From Sthenelais limicola (taxonomy: Eukaryota; Annelida; Polychaeta; Phyllodocida; Sigalionidae): 64,000 nucleotides of DNA. The stretch spans positions 37,274,298 to 37,338,297 of the forward strand of contig OW804097.1 of assembly GCA_942159475.1 (NCBI GenBank). Reading direction: 5' to 3'. Within the stretch, counting starts at the first letter, position 1; each line of letters opens with the position of its first letter. The translations under genes and the position numbers were made by a program. A model generated the notes under the pieces. The model made no database searches. It worked only from the letters and a program-made list of their open reading frames with translations, and had not been told where the DNA came from. This document shows, in pieces, positions 1 to 11,053 of this stretch.

Positions 1-479
1 ACAATCTCAAAGCAAAACGTCTGCAGGCGATAATGGTGGAAGCCATGCCTTCAAGCAGCTAGAAATAGTTTAGTAATCGGGATTCCCGGCTGGTTGGCGA
101 GGGCCGTTTTCGTGACGATGCTTCATTTGCATATATATAAAAACAATATTAGGCATTCAGATCTGCTGAAATAAGTCTAAAATAACTATATCTTTAAAGC
201 GGTACACTATCTGGATTTATCATCTATGCGGTCTATAAATCACACAGCTGTGTAGTTTGAAGTTTCTGACATTCACTAATCACAGATATTCAAAATGGCC
301 TCCAGCGAACCCCACAAATCTACAAATAGACATATCCCTGCTTCTAATGAGGCTAGAATCATATTCTAGATGTCTAAATATATGTTTATTTAGACTAGGA
401 ACTCGATGAAGATAATAAATAACTCATTGGACAAATATTTCCTTGTGAGAATTGCATTCCTGTATGCAATAATTCCGCA
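1..479. other. No gene recognised
   Basis: AT-rich sequence with no long ORF, RNA gene or repeat that I can recognise. A degenerate start of the first family A copy may reach back into its right end. Confidence 0.4.
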
Positions 480-669
480 AGATGACAGCTCTATACATTT
501 AGTAAAACATGATGAATATCAGGTATATCTGAGTATATTTTGTTCATGTTGTTTTAAAATATCTGTTCTGCTGTAGTAAACTATATTTTAAAGCCCAGTT
601 CTGTATTATATTTTGGTTATTTGAGAGAATTGGTGAAGGTAAATTGTACATTTTCTGACGATCTGACCC
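480..669 (+). mobile_element. Family A MITE, left end decayed
   Basis: The internal part and the right terminal repeat ending CTGACGATCTGACCC match the family. The left end is unrecognisable before GACAGCTCTATACATTT. It belongs to the subfamily with the GGTATATCTGAGTATATT core. Confidence 0.8.
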
Positions 670-903
670 ATGTCTGCTTCACTACAATAAAAAGGTTTTA
701 GCCAAAGATTTGAAGACAGGACACACAGGCAATATATAATATAGCTAATTTACTTGTCTGTGTCCAATGTTTACATCCACAGGTAGATGACTTGACACTT
801 GACATAAATATATATTACATCAAGATTCAGATAATAGATAAGTAATCTGGGGTTGACAATCATTTTTGTCAGAAGTCTCACAACCTACCAATATCATTCA
901 AGA

Positions 904-1138
904 GGGTCAGATTCTCCGAAAATGTACAGTTGGCAGCTGTCCACTTTTAGTAATTTCATCTAAATTCAGTTGCAATTTAACCAATACTAGGAAAATTCGA
1001 GTATATATGTCATTGCATTGGTTCTAGCAATATGTTTGGTTAGGTTGAACTGTATTTTGAACTTTATTATTGTCTTAAATTTGGGCTAATTGTGAGGATT
1101 GGTGAAGACAAATTGTACATTTTCTGGCGACCTCACCC
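904..1138 (+). mobile_element. Family A MITE, full length
   Basis: It runs from GGGTCAGATTCTCCGAAAAT to a diverged end CTGGCGACCTCACCC. The flanks AAGA and TAAA do not form a target duplication, so one edge may have decayed. Confidence 0.85.
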
Positions 1139-1166
1139 TAAATTTAGTGGATATTAGGTGATGTAA

Positions 1167-1276
1167 GCCCACACACAGCCGATTTGCCTCCAGATTGCCC
1201 CCCGATTTGGGTCTCCCGATGAATCCTATGATTTCATTTCCAATCCTGGTTTATATTATTCTGGCTGTGTGTGGGC
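1167..1276. mobile_element. Short hairpin element, 14-bp inverted ends
   Basis: GCCCACACACAGCC at the left is matched perfectly by GGCTGTGTGTGGGC at the right, 110 bp overall. It is non-coding. The size and perfect ends suggest a tiny MITE or a deletion derivative. No second copy was noticed. Confidence 0.5.
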
Positions 1277-1555
1277 AGGGTTTAAAGAGGTCAACAGGGG
1301 GGAAGTGTGGTCTCAGGCATTCCAACAATAGTTATACCCCAAGGGAAATATGCATATACTATATTCCATAAACTCATAATAGTACTATAAGATATATCCC
1401 ATATATGGGTATACAGTCATGCATAACTCATGACCAGTGTGTATTTGATGGCATACAAATATATTATTAGTGATTGGAACACGCCGATCGTTTCGACCCT
1501 CCTCTGAGTTCATTTGAATTTTAGCATAAGATTAATTGACTGACAACTGCTACAA

Positions 1556-1790
1556 GAGTTGGATCGTCAGAATATGTACAATCGGGGGCTCTAAACATTT
1601 AGTAAATTTTGCTACATTAGACTGGAAAATGGTCAATTCTACCTATATTTGAGTATAGTTGATATAGCCGTGATTCAAACAATGGGTTTGGTTAAGTTGA
1701 ACTGAATTTTGAATCTCATTACTGTCTTAAATTTGGCTTATTTGAGCGGATTCCTGAAGACAAATTGTACATTTTCTGACGATTTCTCAC
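1556..1790 (+). mobile_element. Family A MITE with ACAA duplication
   Basis: Terminal repeats are diverged (GAGTTGGATCGTCAG and CTGACGATTTCTCAC), but both sides carry ACAA (1552-1555 and 1791-1794), which fixes the ends. Confidence 0.85.
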
Positions 1791-1835
1791 ACAAAGGTTG
1801 ACATGTGACCTTTGACTCCTGCTTACTTTTTTTTT

Positions 1836-1865
1836 GTTTTCTCAGCTATTTATAGCTGAGAAAAC
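1836..1865. repeat. Near-perfect 30-bp palindrome
   Basis: GTTTTCTCAGCTAT is followed after two bases by its complement ATAGCTGAGAAAAC. It could form a hairpin or be the fused ends of a lost element. Confidence 0.6.
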
Positions 1866-2244
1866 ATATGAGTCACTATGAAATGTGCCAATCACTGATA
1901 CTGCATCTACATCTTGATAACTTGGTTAACTGTCTGTGAGGTGTTTAACCTTAGATGTGACATCAGGCGAGGATGCCATATCTAATCCTTTCAATCAGTC
2001 ATAGATTTCACACCTAGATGTTATTGAAGGCTGATTGACAGCCTTTCTACGTTTAGCCAAGGGAGTTGATTGGCTGTTAGTTAGATGCTACTCCAACCAT
2101 GATAGGTCTGCAGAAGGCCCTCCCACCTCCCACACCATCCCTCTGCCCACCACCCCCCTCACCTGCCTCAGGTGCTCAAATGAAAACTGCCAAACACATT
2201 TTCTGAATTTTAAAAGTAAGTTACCAACTATTTAGCCTAGCCTA
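1866..2244. other. No gene recognised
   Basis: A 66-codon open frame at 2035-2235 has no family resemblance and includes proline-rich low-complexity sequence. I see no support for a gene. Confidence 0.4.
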
Positions 2245-2705
2245 GCCTTTTTTTTACGACAAACTTTTTTTACGACCAACCTTTTTTTAACGACAATTTT
2301 TTCCGACCAACTATTTTTTAATGACAATTTTTTTTCTGACCAACTATTTTTTAACGACAATTTTTTTCTGACCAATTTTTTTCCGACCAACTTTTTTTTT
2401 TCCGACCAGCTTTTTTTAACAATTTTTTTCTGACCAACTATTTTTTAACGACAACTAACTTTTTTTAACCAACTTTTTTGAACAAAAACTTTTTCCGACC
2501 AACTATTTTTTAACAATTTTTTTTACGACTTTTTTTACGACCAACTTTTTTTAACAACAATTTTTTCCGACCAACTATTTTTTAACAATTTTTTTTACGA
2601 CTTTTTTTACGACCAACTTTTTTAAACGACAATTTTTTACGACCAACTATTTTTCAACGATAATTTTTTTCAACCAACTTTTTTTACAACCAACTTTTTT
2701 TTACA
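2245..2705. repeat. Irregular T-tract array with ACGACCAAC spacers
   Basis: Runs of six to nine T alternate with short spacers of the types ACGACAA, CCGACCAAC and TTAACGACAA. The period is roughly 15-30 bp but irregular. It is non-coding, asymmetric in strand composition (T/C-rich on this strand) and has the look of a simple-sequence satellite grown by slippage. Confidence 0.75.
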
Positions 2706-3008
2706 GACCTGGCTATTGCAGAGTTATTGGTATTGGTATTGGTATCATTATTGGTTACAGTTACTTAAGTGGAAATAAAAGTCAAGTGTATATATATAAA
2801 CCCTAGTCTAGTTGACATTTGTATGTCTTTTGTGCCATATTAGATTTTACCTTCTGGTCTGTGAGGACTAGTGGAAACTCAGGAGGGCTAGTGGATCTTA
2901 TTTCTAGGTATTATTATTAGGTATTTCCCTAAGTTTATCATTTTTCTCCCTTTCTCTACATGTTTCAGAGTTCATGATTTCAATGGTCCTCAGTGACTGG
3001 TCATAAAT

Positions 3009-3200
3009 TCAATTCAATTCAATTCAAGAATTCTTTATTGCAATAGATGTTGTTTACAATGAGGTGGTCCAGCATTCTAAATAGACAGGTGTCTAGGTAG
3101 GTCTTCTGCCTGACATCGGACATAAGAAATTGAGGCTGAGAAATTGTTTCCATTGGAAACGCCAGGTATATAAATTAAGTTGACACTAATTGTAATATTA
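3009..3200 (-). repeat. Non-LTR 3' end with (TTGAA)n tail
   Basis: On the minus strand, GCAATAAAGAATTC is followed by a repeated TTGAATTGAATTG tail. A polyadenylation-like signal next to a short tandem tail is typical of the 3' end of some LINEs or their SINE partners. No coding part is visible upstream, so the left boundary is arbitrary. Confidence 0.5.
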
Positions 3201-4003
3201 AATAGATAAACCAAACTTAACTTGATAATTTTTTAACTTAGTGCTTGTTCTTTTTTTTGTTCTACTTGTGCTTGCTTAAGAATCGATATATCATATACTA
3301 TTACAGCACCTGCAGGCATACCGTAAAACATATAGTAATAATAATGAAGTTTATAACCGAAAAACCAAATTTCTTTTTATTTATTTCATTTGAAGCCAAC
3401 TACAATTACATATAGGAAATATAGAAAGATTGAGTTATACTACACAATCCCGTTTGATGATTTGGAACGAGTCTTCAGAAAGTGCGAGCTCAAGAGGCTG
3501 AAAGTCTCAGAAAAAGACTTTTGAAATTTAAATTCAAGCAATGAAATTAAAATCCACTACGTCATACATAGTGGTATTTAATCTGAAAAGGAATTCAATT
3601 TCGGTGGAAAGTGTGTGTGTGTGTGTGAGGGGAGGTTGGGGGGGGGCAGGTCGTTAAATAAATAAAGTTAATAATGAACAGAAACCACTGGTATTATTTT
3701 GCAGTTTGTTTCAAGGGAGGACCAACTTTGATTACAGTTTAATTTGTCTCTGTCCTGAGTATTTGAGTAGAAGATATTGAAATACGTTCCTCTATATCCA
3801 GTAATCAACTGATAGTTATTTAACTGTTTTCAGCTCAGTAATACAAACATACCATCATTTTCCTAGCTTAAAAGTTTATTACATTAGATTACTTACATTA
3901 TAAGATTAGATTGTTATGCCTTTTGATGTGCAATAAGATTAACCTTGGGCTCACTGCAGACATTTATTATGGTATTTTGCATGGGTTCAATAGAAGTATA
4001 CAA
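3201..4003. other. No gene recognised; short (GT)n and G tract
   Basis: AT-rich, with a GT microsatellite near 3612-3628 followed by a G-rich stretch. No ORF or family match was seen. Confidence 0.4.
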
Positions 4004-4400
4004 ATATGTGATGTGTTCTGGACAGGAAAATGAGTCATAAGTCGCAAAATTGATGTTTTTCAAAGTGTTTTTTCCACAAGATCTCTTTATTGAAATGTTC
4101 TGATTTTCAGAGTGTTCATCACTTATAGTCATTTAAATCCCTGTAACAAATTTTAGGACATTGTTATAAATGTATCATTGCGTTTTGGAGGCCTTCATAT
4201 CGAGTATATTTAGTTACTTTACTGGTTTACCCAGCCAGAAACATTGCAAACTTTTCTATTCAAAAATAAGAATATCAAACTTAAAATATAGAAATACATG
4301 TTAGGTACCCTAGTGTTTACTATCATTGGAATCCGCTTGATCTCCTCTTTACAAATATGGTGATATCTCAAAATTCATATTTTGCGACCTGTGACTCATT
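4004..4400 (+). mobile_element. Family B MITE, split by a family C insertion
   Basis: It begins ATATGTGATGTGTTCTGGACAGG and reads through the family core to TTTGCGACCTGTGACTCATT. There it is interrupted by the element at 4401-5216. The missing end resumes at about 5219-5239 (TTCTAAAACGAATTACATAT), so the C insertion is younger. Confidence 0.8.
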
Positions 4401-5216
4401 GGGGTCGTTGCATAACAAATGTCCATCTACGATATCGTAGACATTTTTTCCTACGACTACGATGTCTATTTGCGAATCATAAAAATATACAACAGGTGCA
4501 TTGCATAATAATGAATCGTAAAATAGAGGATTCCTCGTGGCTTCAAAAATGATATTAAATGATAATTTTAAGGTATAGAGGCTTTAAAACGCCGAAATGG
4601 TGCATGAGAAAACATCATCCATAATTGTAATTTATTATAATTTAGAAAATCTGCCTTTTATTACTTTCATCTAAAATTAAGTAAAATATGGTAGAAAATT
4701 ACGAAACCTATTTTGAAGTACAAAAAATAAACAAAATTTGTGCAATGTATCAAATTCATAAAATATCATTTAACATTGAATATTAGCATATTTGGATAGC
4801 TAAATTTGACATCTTCTCCCTATTAATATATTTTAAGATGGGTAAATGTGATATCAGTGCATCGCAGAGCATGTTTGTTATGCAAGGCAGAAAATTCATA
4901 CCGTGAACATAGCATCGTTTATTTTTTAACCAACATGATGGATGTCAATATTTTTTCCAAGAAATAAATAACCATAACCATAAGTATTCATGTTTGATTT
5001 TTGATCTCATTCCGGCCATTATTTCAGGAAGAAATATTCAAAAACATTTCACATGTCAGTATTGACGCAGCGTAGAAAATCGATCGTGGATGCCAAGACA
5101 TGTACGATGTCGTAGAAGATGTCACAGAAAGTTATGCAATATAGTCATTGCAGATGGCTGTCTACGACGTCGTAGAATCAATCCACGAGGTCGCAGATTG
5201 TTATGCAACGGGGGCA
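4401..5216. mobile_element. Family C element with CGTTGCATAACAA ends
   Basis: CGTTGCATAACAA at 4406-4418 is matched by TTGTTATGCAACG at 5198-5210. Just inside both ends lie TACGAnnTCGTAGACA blocks. The core carries several more palindromes of the form TACGACGTCGTA. The interior is AT-rich with no transposase, so this is a non-autonomous DNA element of about 0.8 kb inserted into the family B copy. Confidence 0.75.
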
Positions 5217-5218
5217 AT

Positions 5219-5239
5219 GTTCTAAAACGAATTACATAT
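5219..5239 (+). mobile_element. Terminal remnant of the split family B copy
   Basis: It supplies the right terminal repeat missing from the copy at 4004-4400. Confidence 0.6.
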
Positions 5240-5334
5240 ATATCAACACTATTATGGGTTGAAACCAAGTGAGGTCTGAAATGGGAAATGATTCTTCCCC
5301 CTTCCCATCACGATACAAACTGATGAGAGGGGAC

Positions 5335-5668
5335 ATGATCTTTTTATTGAAATGTTCTGGTTTAGCACGCATAGTCATATGAATTCATGTAGCAAATTTC
5401 GGGACATTGTATTGAATATATCCTTGCTTTTGGAAGGCCTAAGTATGGAGTATATTTAGTTAGTTTACTGGTAATTACCAATCCAGAAACATTGCAAACT
5501 TTTTTCTCAAAAGTAAAAATACCAAACTTAAAATATAGAAATACTTATTAGTTGTCATAGTGTTTACTATCATTGGAATCAGCTTGATCTCCACTTTTCA
5601 AATATAATGATATCTCAAAATCCTTATTTTGCGACTTATGACTCACTTTCCTAAAACGGATCACATTT
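5335..5668 (+). mobile_element. Family B MITE, left end missing
   Basis: It starts inside the family at GATCTTTTTATTGAAATG and ends GACTCACTTTCCTAAAACGG. Its core closely parallels the copy at 4004-4400, so the two may come from a local duplication. Confidence 0.8.
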
Positions 5669-5795
5669 AAACATGGCAGTGGTGATATAAATATGGAATA
5701 CAAACTTATGGTTGTTCTGGATTAGTGTATCAGACACACTTGGAGTGTAAATGTATGCATCATCACTAGTGGCTTTGTCACTCATGATGACACAT

Positions 5796-6013
5796 GGGTC
5801 CGATTTTCAGAAAATGCACAATCTACAGTTCTACAAATCTCTCCAATTCTGCTAAATTAGAGGGGAAAATGATAAATACTGAGGATCTCTCAGTGTATTC
5901 TGTATTGTATTCATTCAATAAATCTGTTTGCTTATGTTGAATTACATTTTGAACCTGACTTTTGGTCTCAAATGTAGGTTATTTGAGAGGGTTGATGAAG
6001 GTGAATTGTACAT
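5796..6013 (+). mobile_element. Family A MITE, right end lost at a D element
   Basis: It starts GGGTCCGATTTTCAGAAAAT and stops at GTGAATTGTACAT, where the D element begins. The missing right end does not reappear after the D element. Confidence 0.8.
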
Positions 6014-6305
6014 TACTCCACGGTGAAGTGTGTATCACATAACATTTGTATGTAGAGGCGTGTGGTACATACCGTGTGGTACATTGTTTTGTACCACACA
6101 CAAAATAAACTCATTTGATTGGTTCCCTTCCACCCAGGAAAATGCGTTGTCAATGACTCTTACTAGCATTACTAACGTTGCAACGTTACGATGTACACTA
6201 TTGCGTCGTTGCCGGCATCAGTGAGAGCAGAATGGCCGTAACTTTGTAAGTAAATAAAGGACTTTGTGTTCTAATTTATAATTGATCTAATGGCACCGTG
6301 GAGTA
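6014..6305. mobile_element. D element, 12-bp perfect inverted ends
   Basis: TACTCCACGGTG at 6014-6025 and CACCGTGGAGTA at 6294-6305 bound 292 bp of non-coding DNA. A similar CGTGGAGTA end occurs near 22336, again next to a family A fragment. Confidence 0.65.
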
Positions 6306-6309
6306 AAAA

Positions 6310-6471
6310 TAGCACCGCATCTCGTAGGTGTTCTGGCGTAAAGGATCGCATAGACCCTCGATGATTCTTTTCAATATAACACACTCGCCTATTGGCTTGT
6401 GTGCCATGTGAAAAGAATCATCTCGGGTCCATGCGATCCTTCACGCCAGAACATCTACTCATGTGGTACTA
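6310..6471. mobile_element. Fold-back unit, arms of about 60 bp
   Basis: The main arms 6325-6373 and 6409-6457 are near-complementary over 49 bp, around a loop of about 35 bp. Pairing continues outward to 6310 and 6471 with mismatches. It has no coding capacity. Confidence 0.7.
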
Positions 6472-6666
6472 TCATATTCTCATAAGCTGACCGACGTATA
6501 CATTTTCACTCCTCGTCTGTCTGACATGATAATTCAAAAGAACCACTTGTTTCATTCCATGTATTATAGAGTCAGGATGGCCATAAGATAGCATTAATAT
6601 AATGGAGAATCTCTGCGGAGGAGGAGAGAGATGACCAGGCACAGAAGGAATCGGTTTCCTACTAAA

Positions 6667-6901
6667 GGGTCTGATTTTCAGACAATGTACAATTGGCAGC
6701 TCTACACATTTGGGATATTCTGCTGAATTAGGCTGAAAAATGAAGAATACCAGGTATATCTGAGTATATTTGGTGTGACATTGATTTAAAGTATCCGTTC
6801 TGTTATGTTAAACGGCATTTTTAAGTTTATTTTTGTCTTAAATGGGGGTCAATTGAGAGGATTGGTGAAGGCGAATTGTACATTTTCTGAAAATCTGACC
6901 C
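6667..6901 (+). mobile_element. Family A MITE, full length
   Basis: It runs from GGGTCTGATTTTCAGACAAT to CTGAAAATCTGACCC. The flanks TAAA and ATAA are not an exact duplication. Confidence 0.9.
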
Positions 6902-7015
6902 ATAAGTAAGCTTTATTCAGCACACAACCCTCAAAGGAGCAGCTCACGTGCTACTCCTGGAGGTGGGCGGGGCTTAGCTCTGACACGCCCCTTCATCTTG
7001 GAACAGCATGCATGA

Positions 7016-7242
7016 GGGTGAAATCTTCAGAAAATGCACAATTCGCCTTCACTAATTCCCTCAAATAAAGCAAATTTCTGACGAAAATAAAGTTCAAAAT
7101 ACGGTTCAACATAACCAAACACATTGGTAGAATCAATGCAATGGCAAATACACCCGAATTTACCTAGTATTGACCAAATTGCAGCCTCATTTAGCAGATT
7201 TTACTAAATGTGTACAGCTACCATTTTCTGAAAATCAGACCT
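7016..7242 (-). mobile_element. Family A MITE with ATGA duplication
   Basis: It runs from GGGTGAAATCTTCAG to CTGAAAATCAGACCT, with ATGA on both sides (7012-7015 and 7243-7246). Confidence 0.9.
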
Positions 7243-7480
7243 ATGAGTCATGTAGGGAGGGACAACGGTGACTCTAGCTGTAAAGCACATCTAAATATTA
7301 ATAAAAGATTGGCGACCTTGATTGAATGAACCATAAATGAATAAATGAGGGGTGCTTGAAGATGAAATTAAGAAGGGAAATAGAGGAGAATAGTAAAGTC
7401 TGTTCACTGAAAATTGATTGCATCGCCTCCGATGAACGGCATGAATTTTATATCAGATTTAAAGACATCAAAACTAAAAT

Positions 7481-7857
7481 ATACGTCATATGTTACAGGA
7501 CAATGAGACACAAATCGCATGAAATAGATTTTGAGATATCATATTGGAAAAGCGGATTCTAATGATGATGAACATGAAGGATATCAAAGAAATCTTTCTA
7601 TATTTTAAGTTTTGAAAAAAGGTTTGTAATATTTATGGGTGGACATTTACTAGCAAATAGCTTAATATACTTTATAAGATCACCTTCGAAAACGCATGAA
7701 TATATTTAGTACACTGTTGTACATACATTCATGCTAGGTAAAGTGTTAAACAACACCAACAATAAAAACATTCCCACAAATGCATCTTGTGAATAAAACA
7801 CTTAAAAAATAATGATTTTGCGACCTGTGACGCATTTGTCTGGAAAACATCACATAA
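7481..7857 (-). mobile_element. Family B MITE, diverged
   Basis: The left end is weak (CATATGTTACAGGACAATGAG). The right end reads GCGACCTGTGACGCATTTGTCTGG-like with a final CATCACATAA. The inner TTTTGAGATATCATATTGG block confirms the family and orientation. Confidence 0.75.
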
Positions 7858-8047
7858 GATACAGAATTCAAAAGCCAAACGTACATAAAGGCATCACATC
7901 TCATCACATTTTGTGTAATCGCAAGCCTAATCGCAAGACTAATCCCAAGACTAATCCCAAATGGAGCTATGGTCTAAGTCGAGGGAGAGAGAGAAATGAG
8001 CAAAGCATGTGCCATACATGTGCACCACCCGAGCGCCAACTACATAT

Positions 8048-8280
8048 GGATCAGACGGTCAGAAAATGTAGAATTGGCAGCTCTGCGCATTTAGTCAAAT
8101 CTGCTGAATAAGGCTGAAAAATGATAGACAAGGTATATCTGAGTATATTTTGTATTATGTTGTTTTAAAATATCTGTTGTGCTATAATAAACTTCTATCG
8201 TGAAACTCATTTCTCACTTAAATTTGAGTTATTTAAGAGAATTGGTGAAGTGAATTGTTCATTTTCTGACGATCTGACCC
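8048..8280 (+). mobile_element. Family A MITE, full length
   Basis: It starts GGATCAGACGGTCAGAAAAT and ends CTGACGATCTGACCC. The flanks ATAT and ATGT differ at one base, consistent with an aged 4-bp duplication. Confidence 0.88.
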
Positions 8281-8621
8281 ATGTACAGAAGGCGAGGCAG
8301 GGGAATTCTCAGAATATGGCCAATTCTCCTCGTATTTCAGGCGAGTGTGGGTATAAAAATAGCTGCACCTGTCCAGCCTGTGCCGGTAGTTGGCTCTGTT
8401 ATACATCACATTGTCGGTAGTAGCTTAGAGCTGACAGTAGAAATATAAAATATGCAGTAGAAGATCGACTACGGCACTAGAAGTAATAATCAAACAGATT
8501 AAATTAACGATCAAAAGATCTTGAGTGATATATATATGTAAATGGTTAATGGTAAAAGTTGTAATAATTAAATTGTAAGCTTTTGTTTTGTACTTGGCAA
8601 ATGAGAACTATCATGATATGA
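8281..8621. other. No gene recognised
   Basis: Mixed-composition sequence with no ORF or repeat family that I can identify. Confidence 0.4.
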
Positions 8622-8953
8622 AACTTTGTCCAATATATTTCTGGGTAGACAAGTATACTTGTCCACCCAGAAATATTGCAAACTATTTAGCTATAGCTAA
8701 ATATAGTGTATATCTTATACACTATATATAGCTAAATATAGTGTATATCTTATACACTATATTTAGCTACTTGTCCACCCAGAAATTAGAAATACATGGA
8801 TATAATTGATACACTGTCTTCAAATTTGGTATGTATGTTTTCGTGGTGCGACAAGTGTTAAGTAGCCCCCAAAAAACATTCCCACAAAGACATCTTGTGA
8901 GTACAACACTTTGAAGCGGCTTGTGACTCATTTTCCTGAAACAGATCACATTT
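8622..8953 (-). mobile_element. Family B MITE rearranged into palindromes
   Basis: The family block CTGGGTGGACAAG appears here as an inverted pair at 8641-8670 (15-bp arms, one mismatch). It is followed by two tandem copies of a roughly 33-bp unit (about 8693-8760), each itself palindromic around ATATAGTGTATA and TATACACTATAT. The ordinary family B right half then resumes and ends GTGACTCATTTTCCTGAAAC. Confidence 0.7.
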
Positions 8954-9076
8954 TAACATCATCATTATCAGTCTTAATTTTAAAGAAATATGAAACTATA
9001 CTAAATAAAAGTTGATATAAGCAGAATCACCGATCTTAGGAGCCTACCTAATAAAAAGTACCACAAGGATGTATGT

Positions 9077-9299
9077 GGGTCAGATTGTCCAAAAATGTAC
9101 AATTCGCCTTCACCAATTCTCTCAAATTACCCAAATTTCAGACAAAAATGAGTTTTAGAATACCGTTTCCATATTTTAAACCACACGATACCAAACATGC
9201 TCGTGTATATACCCAGTATGCACCATTTTCCAGGCTAATTTAGTAGGATTTCCTGAATGTGAAAAGCTGCCAATTGTACATTTTCTGATGATTTGACCT
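9077..9299 (-). mobile_element. Family A MITE, full length
   Basis: It runs from GGGTCAGATTGTCCAAAAAT to CTGATGATTTGACCT. The flanks ATGT and ATAT differ at one base. Confidence 0.88.
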
Positions 9300-10165
9300 A
9301 TATATATATATATGTATTCAGAACAACTTAATAGCCACTTATGGAACCGAGCTGAGTGTTGTATCACTCCGCCGGAAAACAAGTTTTACATTTCCCTGGC
9401 CCGTTTAGAACGTGTACCATAAGTGTATTAGTATATGTGCCCTCTTCTTCCTTTATACGTTCTCATTGTTCATTTTTGTTGATGCTTTCTAGGGGAATGA
9501 ATCGAAACGATCGGCGACAAACCATTGTTGTTTTGTTAGCGTGTCCGCGCTGTGACGTCATGAAAAAGTCCCGTCGATGTAGGACTAGTTCTACATCACA
9601 TCACAGATATGGAACTCCCGGTTGTAGAATGAGCATCTACTGATCAGTGTTATTGTTTTAGAAGATTAATTGACTGAATTCATTTATTGTATGTTATATT
9701 TGGTCGGCTGATGAACATTCTCACCACGCTGAGCCATCCCAATACTCTACTCCATTCTGCCACCCCGCCTCCTTTCACACTCACTTCAATAGCTTTTAAA
9801 AATAAATGAGATAAAACACAGAGGAAGGCACAGGATGGAAGCTTAGTGTGTCCCTATACAATATGAGGTTTCAAACCATTCAGATGGAAAGCTGTGCTGG
9901 CCGACTATTCCAACTTGTGTAATTGGCACATGAGTCAGGTGCCACGTACTGCATTGCCTCTGCAAATGGGAATCTAACATCAGAACAAAAATTCCCATAT
10001 AAATGTCTCATGTTTTCACACGTCGGTGTGTCCAGTTAGTACTTGGACCAGTCAGATGGCAGGCCAGAATCCTAATATATCTTTGGGAGGCTCACTAGGG
10101 TATGTTCTGCACCGTCTTATAATATGAGGGATTATTATAATGCGAGTGCTTGTTTGTTTGTAATT
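9300..10165. other. No gene recognised
   Basis: Contains a (TA)n tract at about 9300-9312. A 95-codon ORF at 9356-9643 has no recognisable domain, and I treat it as chance. Confidence 0.4.
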
Positions 10166-10283
10166 GGGTGAGCTTTTCAGAAAATGTACAATTGGCAGCT
10201 GTACACATTTAGCAAATTCTCCTGAATTAAGCTGCAATTTGGCTAATACTATAGGTAAATTCTAGTATATTTGGCATTGCATT
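10166..10283 (+). mobile_element. Family A MITE, right half missing
   Basis: It starts GGGTGAGCTTTTCAGAAAAT and stops after TTTGGCATTGCATT, about half-way through the family. Confidence 0.8.
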
Positions 10284-10606
10284 CCCAAGAAGACGGCCTA
10301 GCATGGGCCGTCCGCTAAATTAGGCTGTAATTAGAGTGGTCGAATGGTCTGCGGCCAGCCGAGGATTCAACGCCTGCTTCTCCTTCATGTATTCAGCACC
10401 CCTGGCTGGCCATGCAGGTGCGCTCATCATAAGCTCATCACTGAAAGCCAAGCCCAGAAGGCTTGAGCGTCACTCATGCTTAAACTGGGTGACTGGCCGC
10501 GCTACTTTTTACACCGTCATATTACGTAATCCTGATGTGCGAACCATAGCTGTGTGCATGATTTAGCCTATACTATTAACTAAGCCAGCTGTGCGAACCC
10601 TAGGGT
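10284..10606. other. No gene recognised; upstream of a candidate gene
   Basis: A 76-codon ORF here has no known domain. The stretch lies just upstream of the TATA-like and AGGTCA motifs. Confidence 0.35.
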
Positions 10607-10630
10607 TATATATAGGTCACATATAGGTCA
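10607..10630 (+). promoter_or_regulatory. TATA-like box and DR5-type AGGTCA repeat
   Basis: TATATATA at about 10607-10614 overlaps AGGTCA at 10614-10619. After a 5-bp spacer comes a second AGGTCA at 10625-10630. Two such half-sites spaced by five is the classic retinoic-acid-receptor type arrangement. Here it arises from an 11-bp tandem duplication, so it may be coincidence. It precedes the candidate two-exon gene. Confidence 0.3.
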
Positions 10631-10689
10631 CACCTGTGTACAAGCATTATAGCATTCAAACTGCAAGGACGCATGCAGCCAAATGTAAA

Positions 10690-11053
10690 ATGGTGGCAGA
10701 TTCAAAATCTGCAGTGGAAGAGGGTAGCGTCACCGCCGTCGCCGCAACGTTGCCGCATTTTCCAAAGCTTACAGAAGACGAACCACTAACGTCAGAAACT
10801 TGTATTATATCTCAAACAAACCGGGAATATGTCAGCATCATGGAGGAGTAAGATCATCAAAATCTGTTAAAGTCACACAATGCAGCGACCAATAATACAG
10901 GACTATGTTTATCCCCAGCCAGTCAGTGAGTGGAAAATATCAATTTTGCTACTTGTGATTCATTTTGCTATATCACAATATATTATGTGTCTATTTTTTC
11001 TTTGCAGAAGCTGGAGATTAAGGAGAACCTTTGAAAAGAAAATGATGAAATGA
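10690..11053 (+). CDS. Candidate small two-exon gene, unknown function
   Basis: The frame opens at ATG 10636, and a better-placed ATG in the context AAAATGG lies at 10690. Exon 1 reaches 10847, followed by GTAAGA. A clean acceptor with a pyrimidine run and TTTGCAG ends at 11007. Splicing 10847 to 11008 keeps the frame open for 14 more complete codons to TGA at 11051-11053, giving about 67 residues (85 from 10636). AATAAA lies at 11070-11075. The product has an acidic middle and a basic C-terminus (RLRRTFEKK) and no family I know. Start, splice sites, stop and polyadenylation signal agree with each other, but without homology or transcript data it could be a chance alignment or the last exons of a larger gene. 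Confidence 0.35.
10848..11007 (+). other. Putative 160-bp intron
   Basis: It begins GTAAGA and ends with CTATTTTTTCTTTGCAG. It separates the two proposed exons of the candidate gene. Confidence 0.35.
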
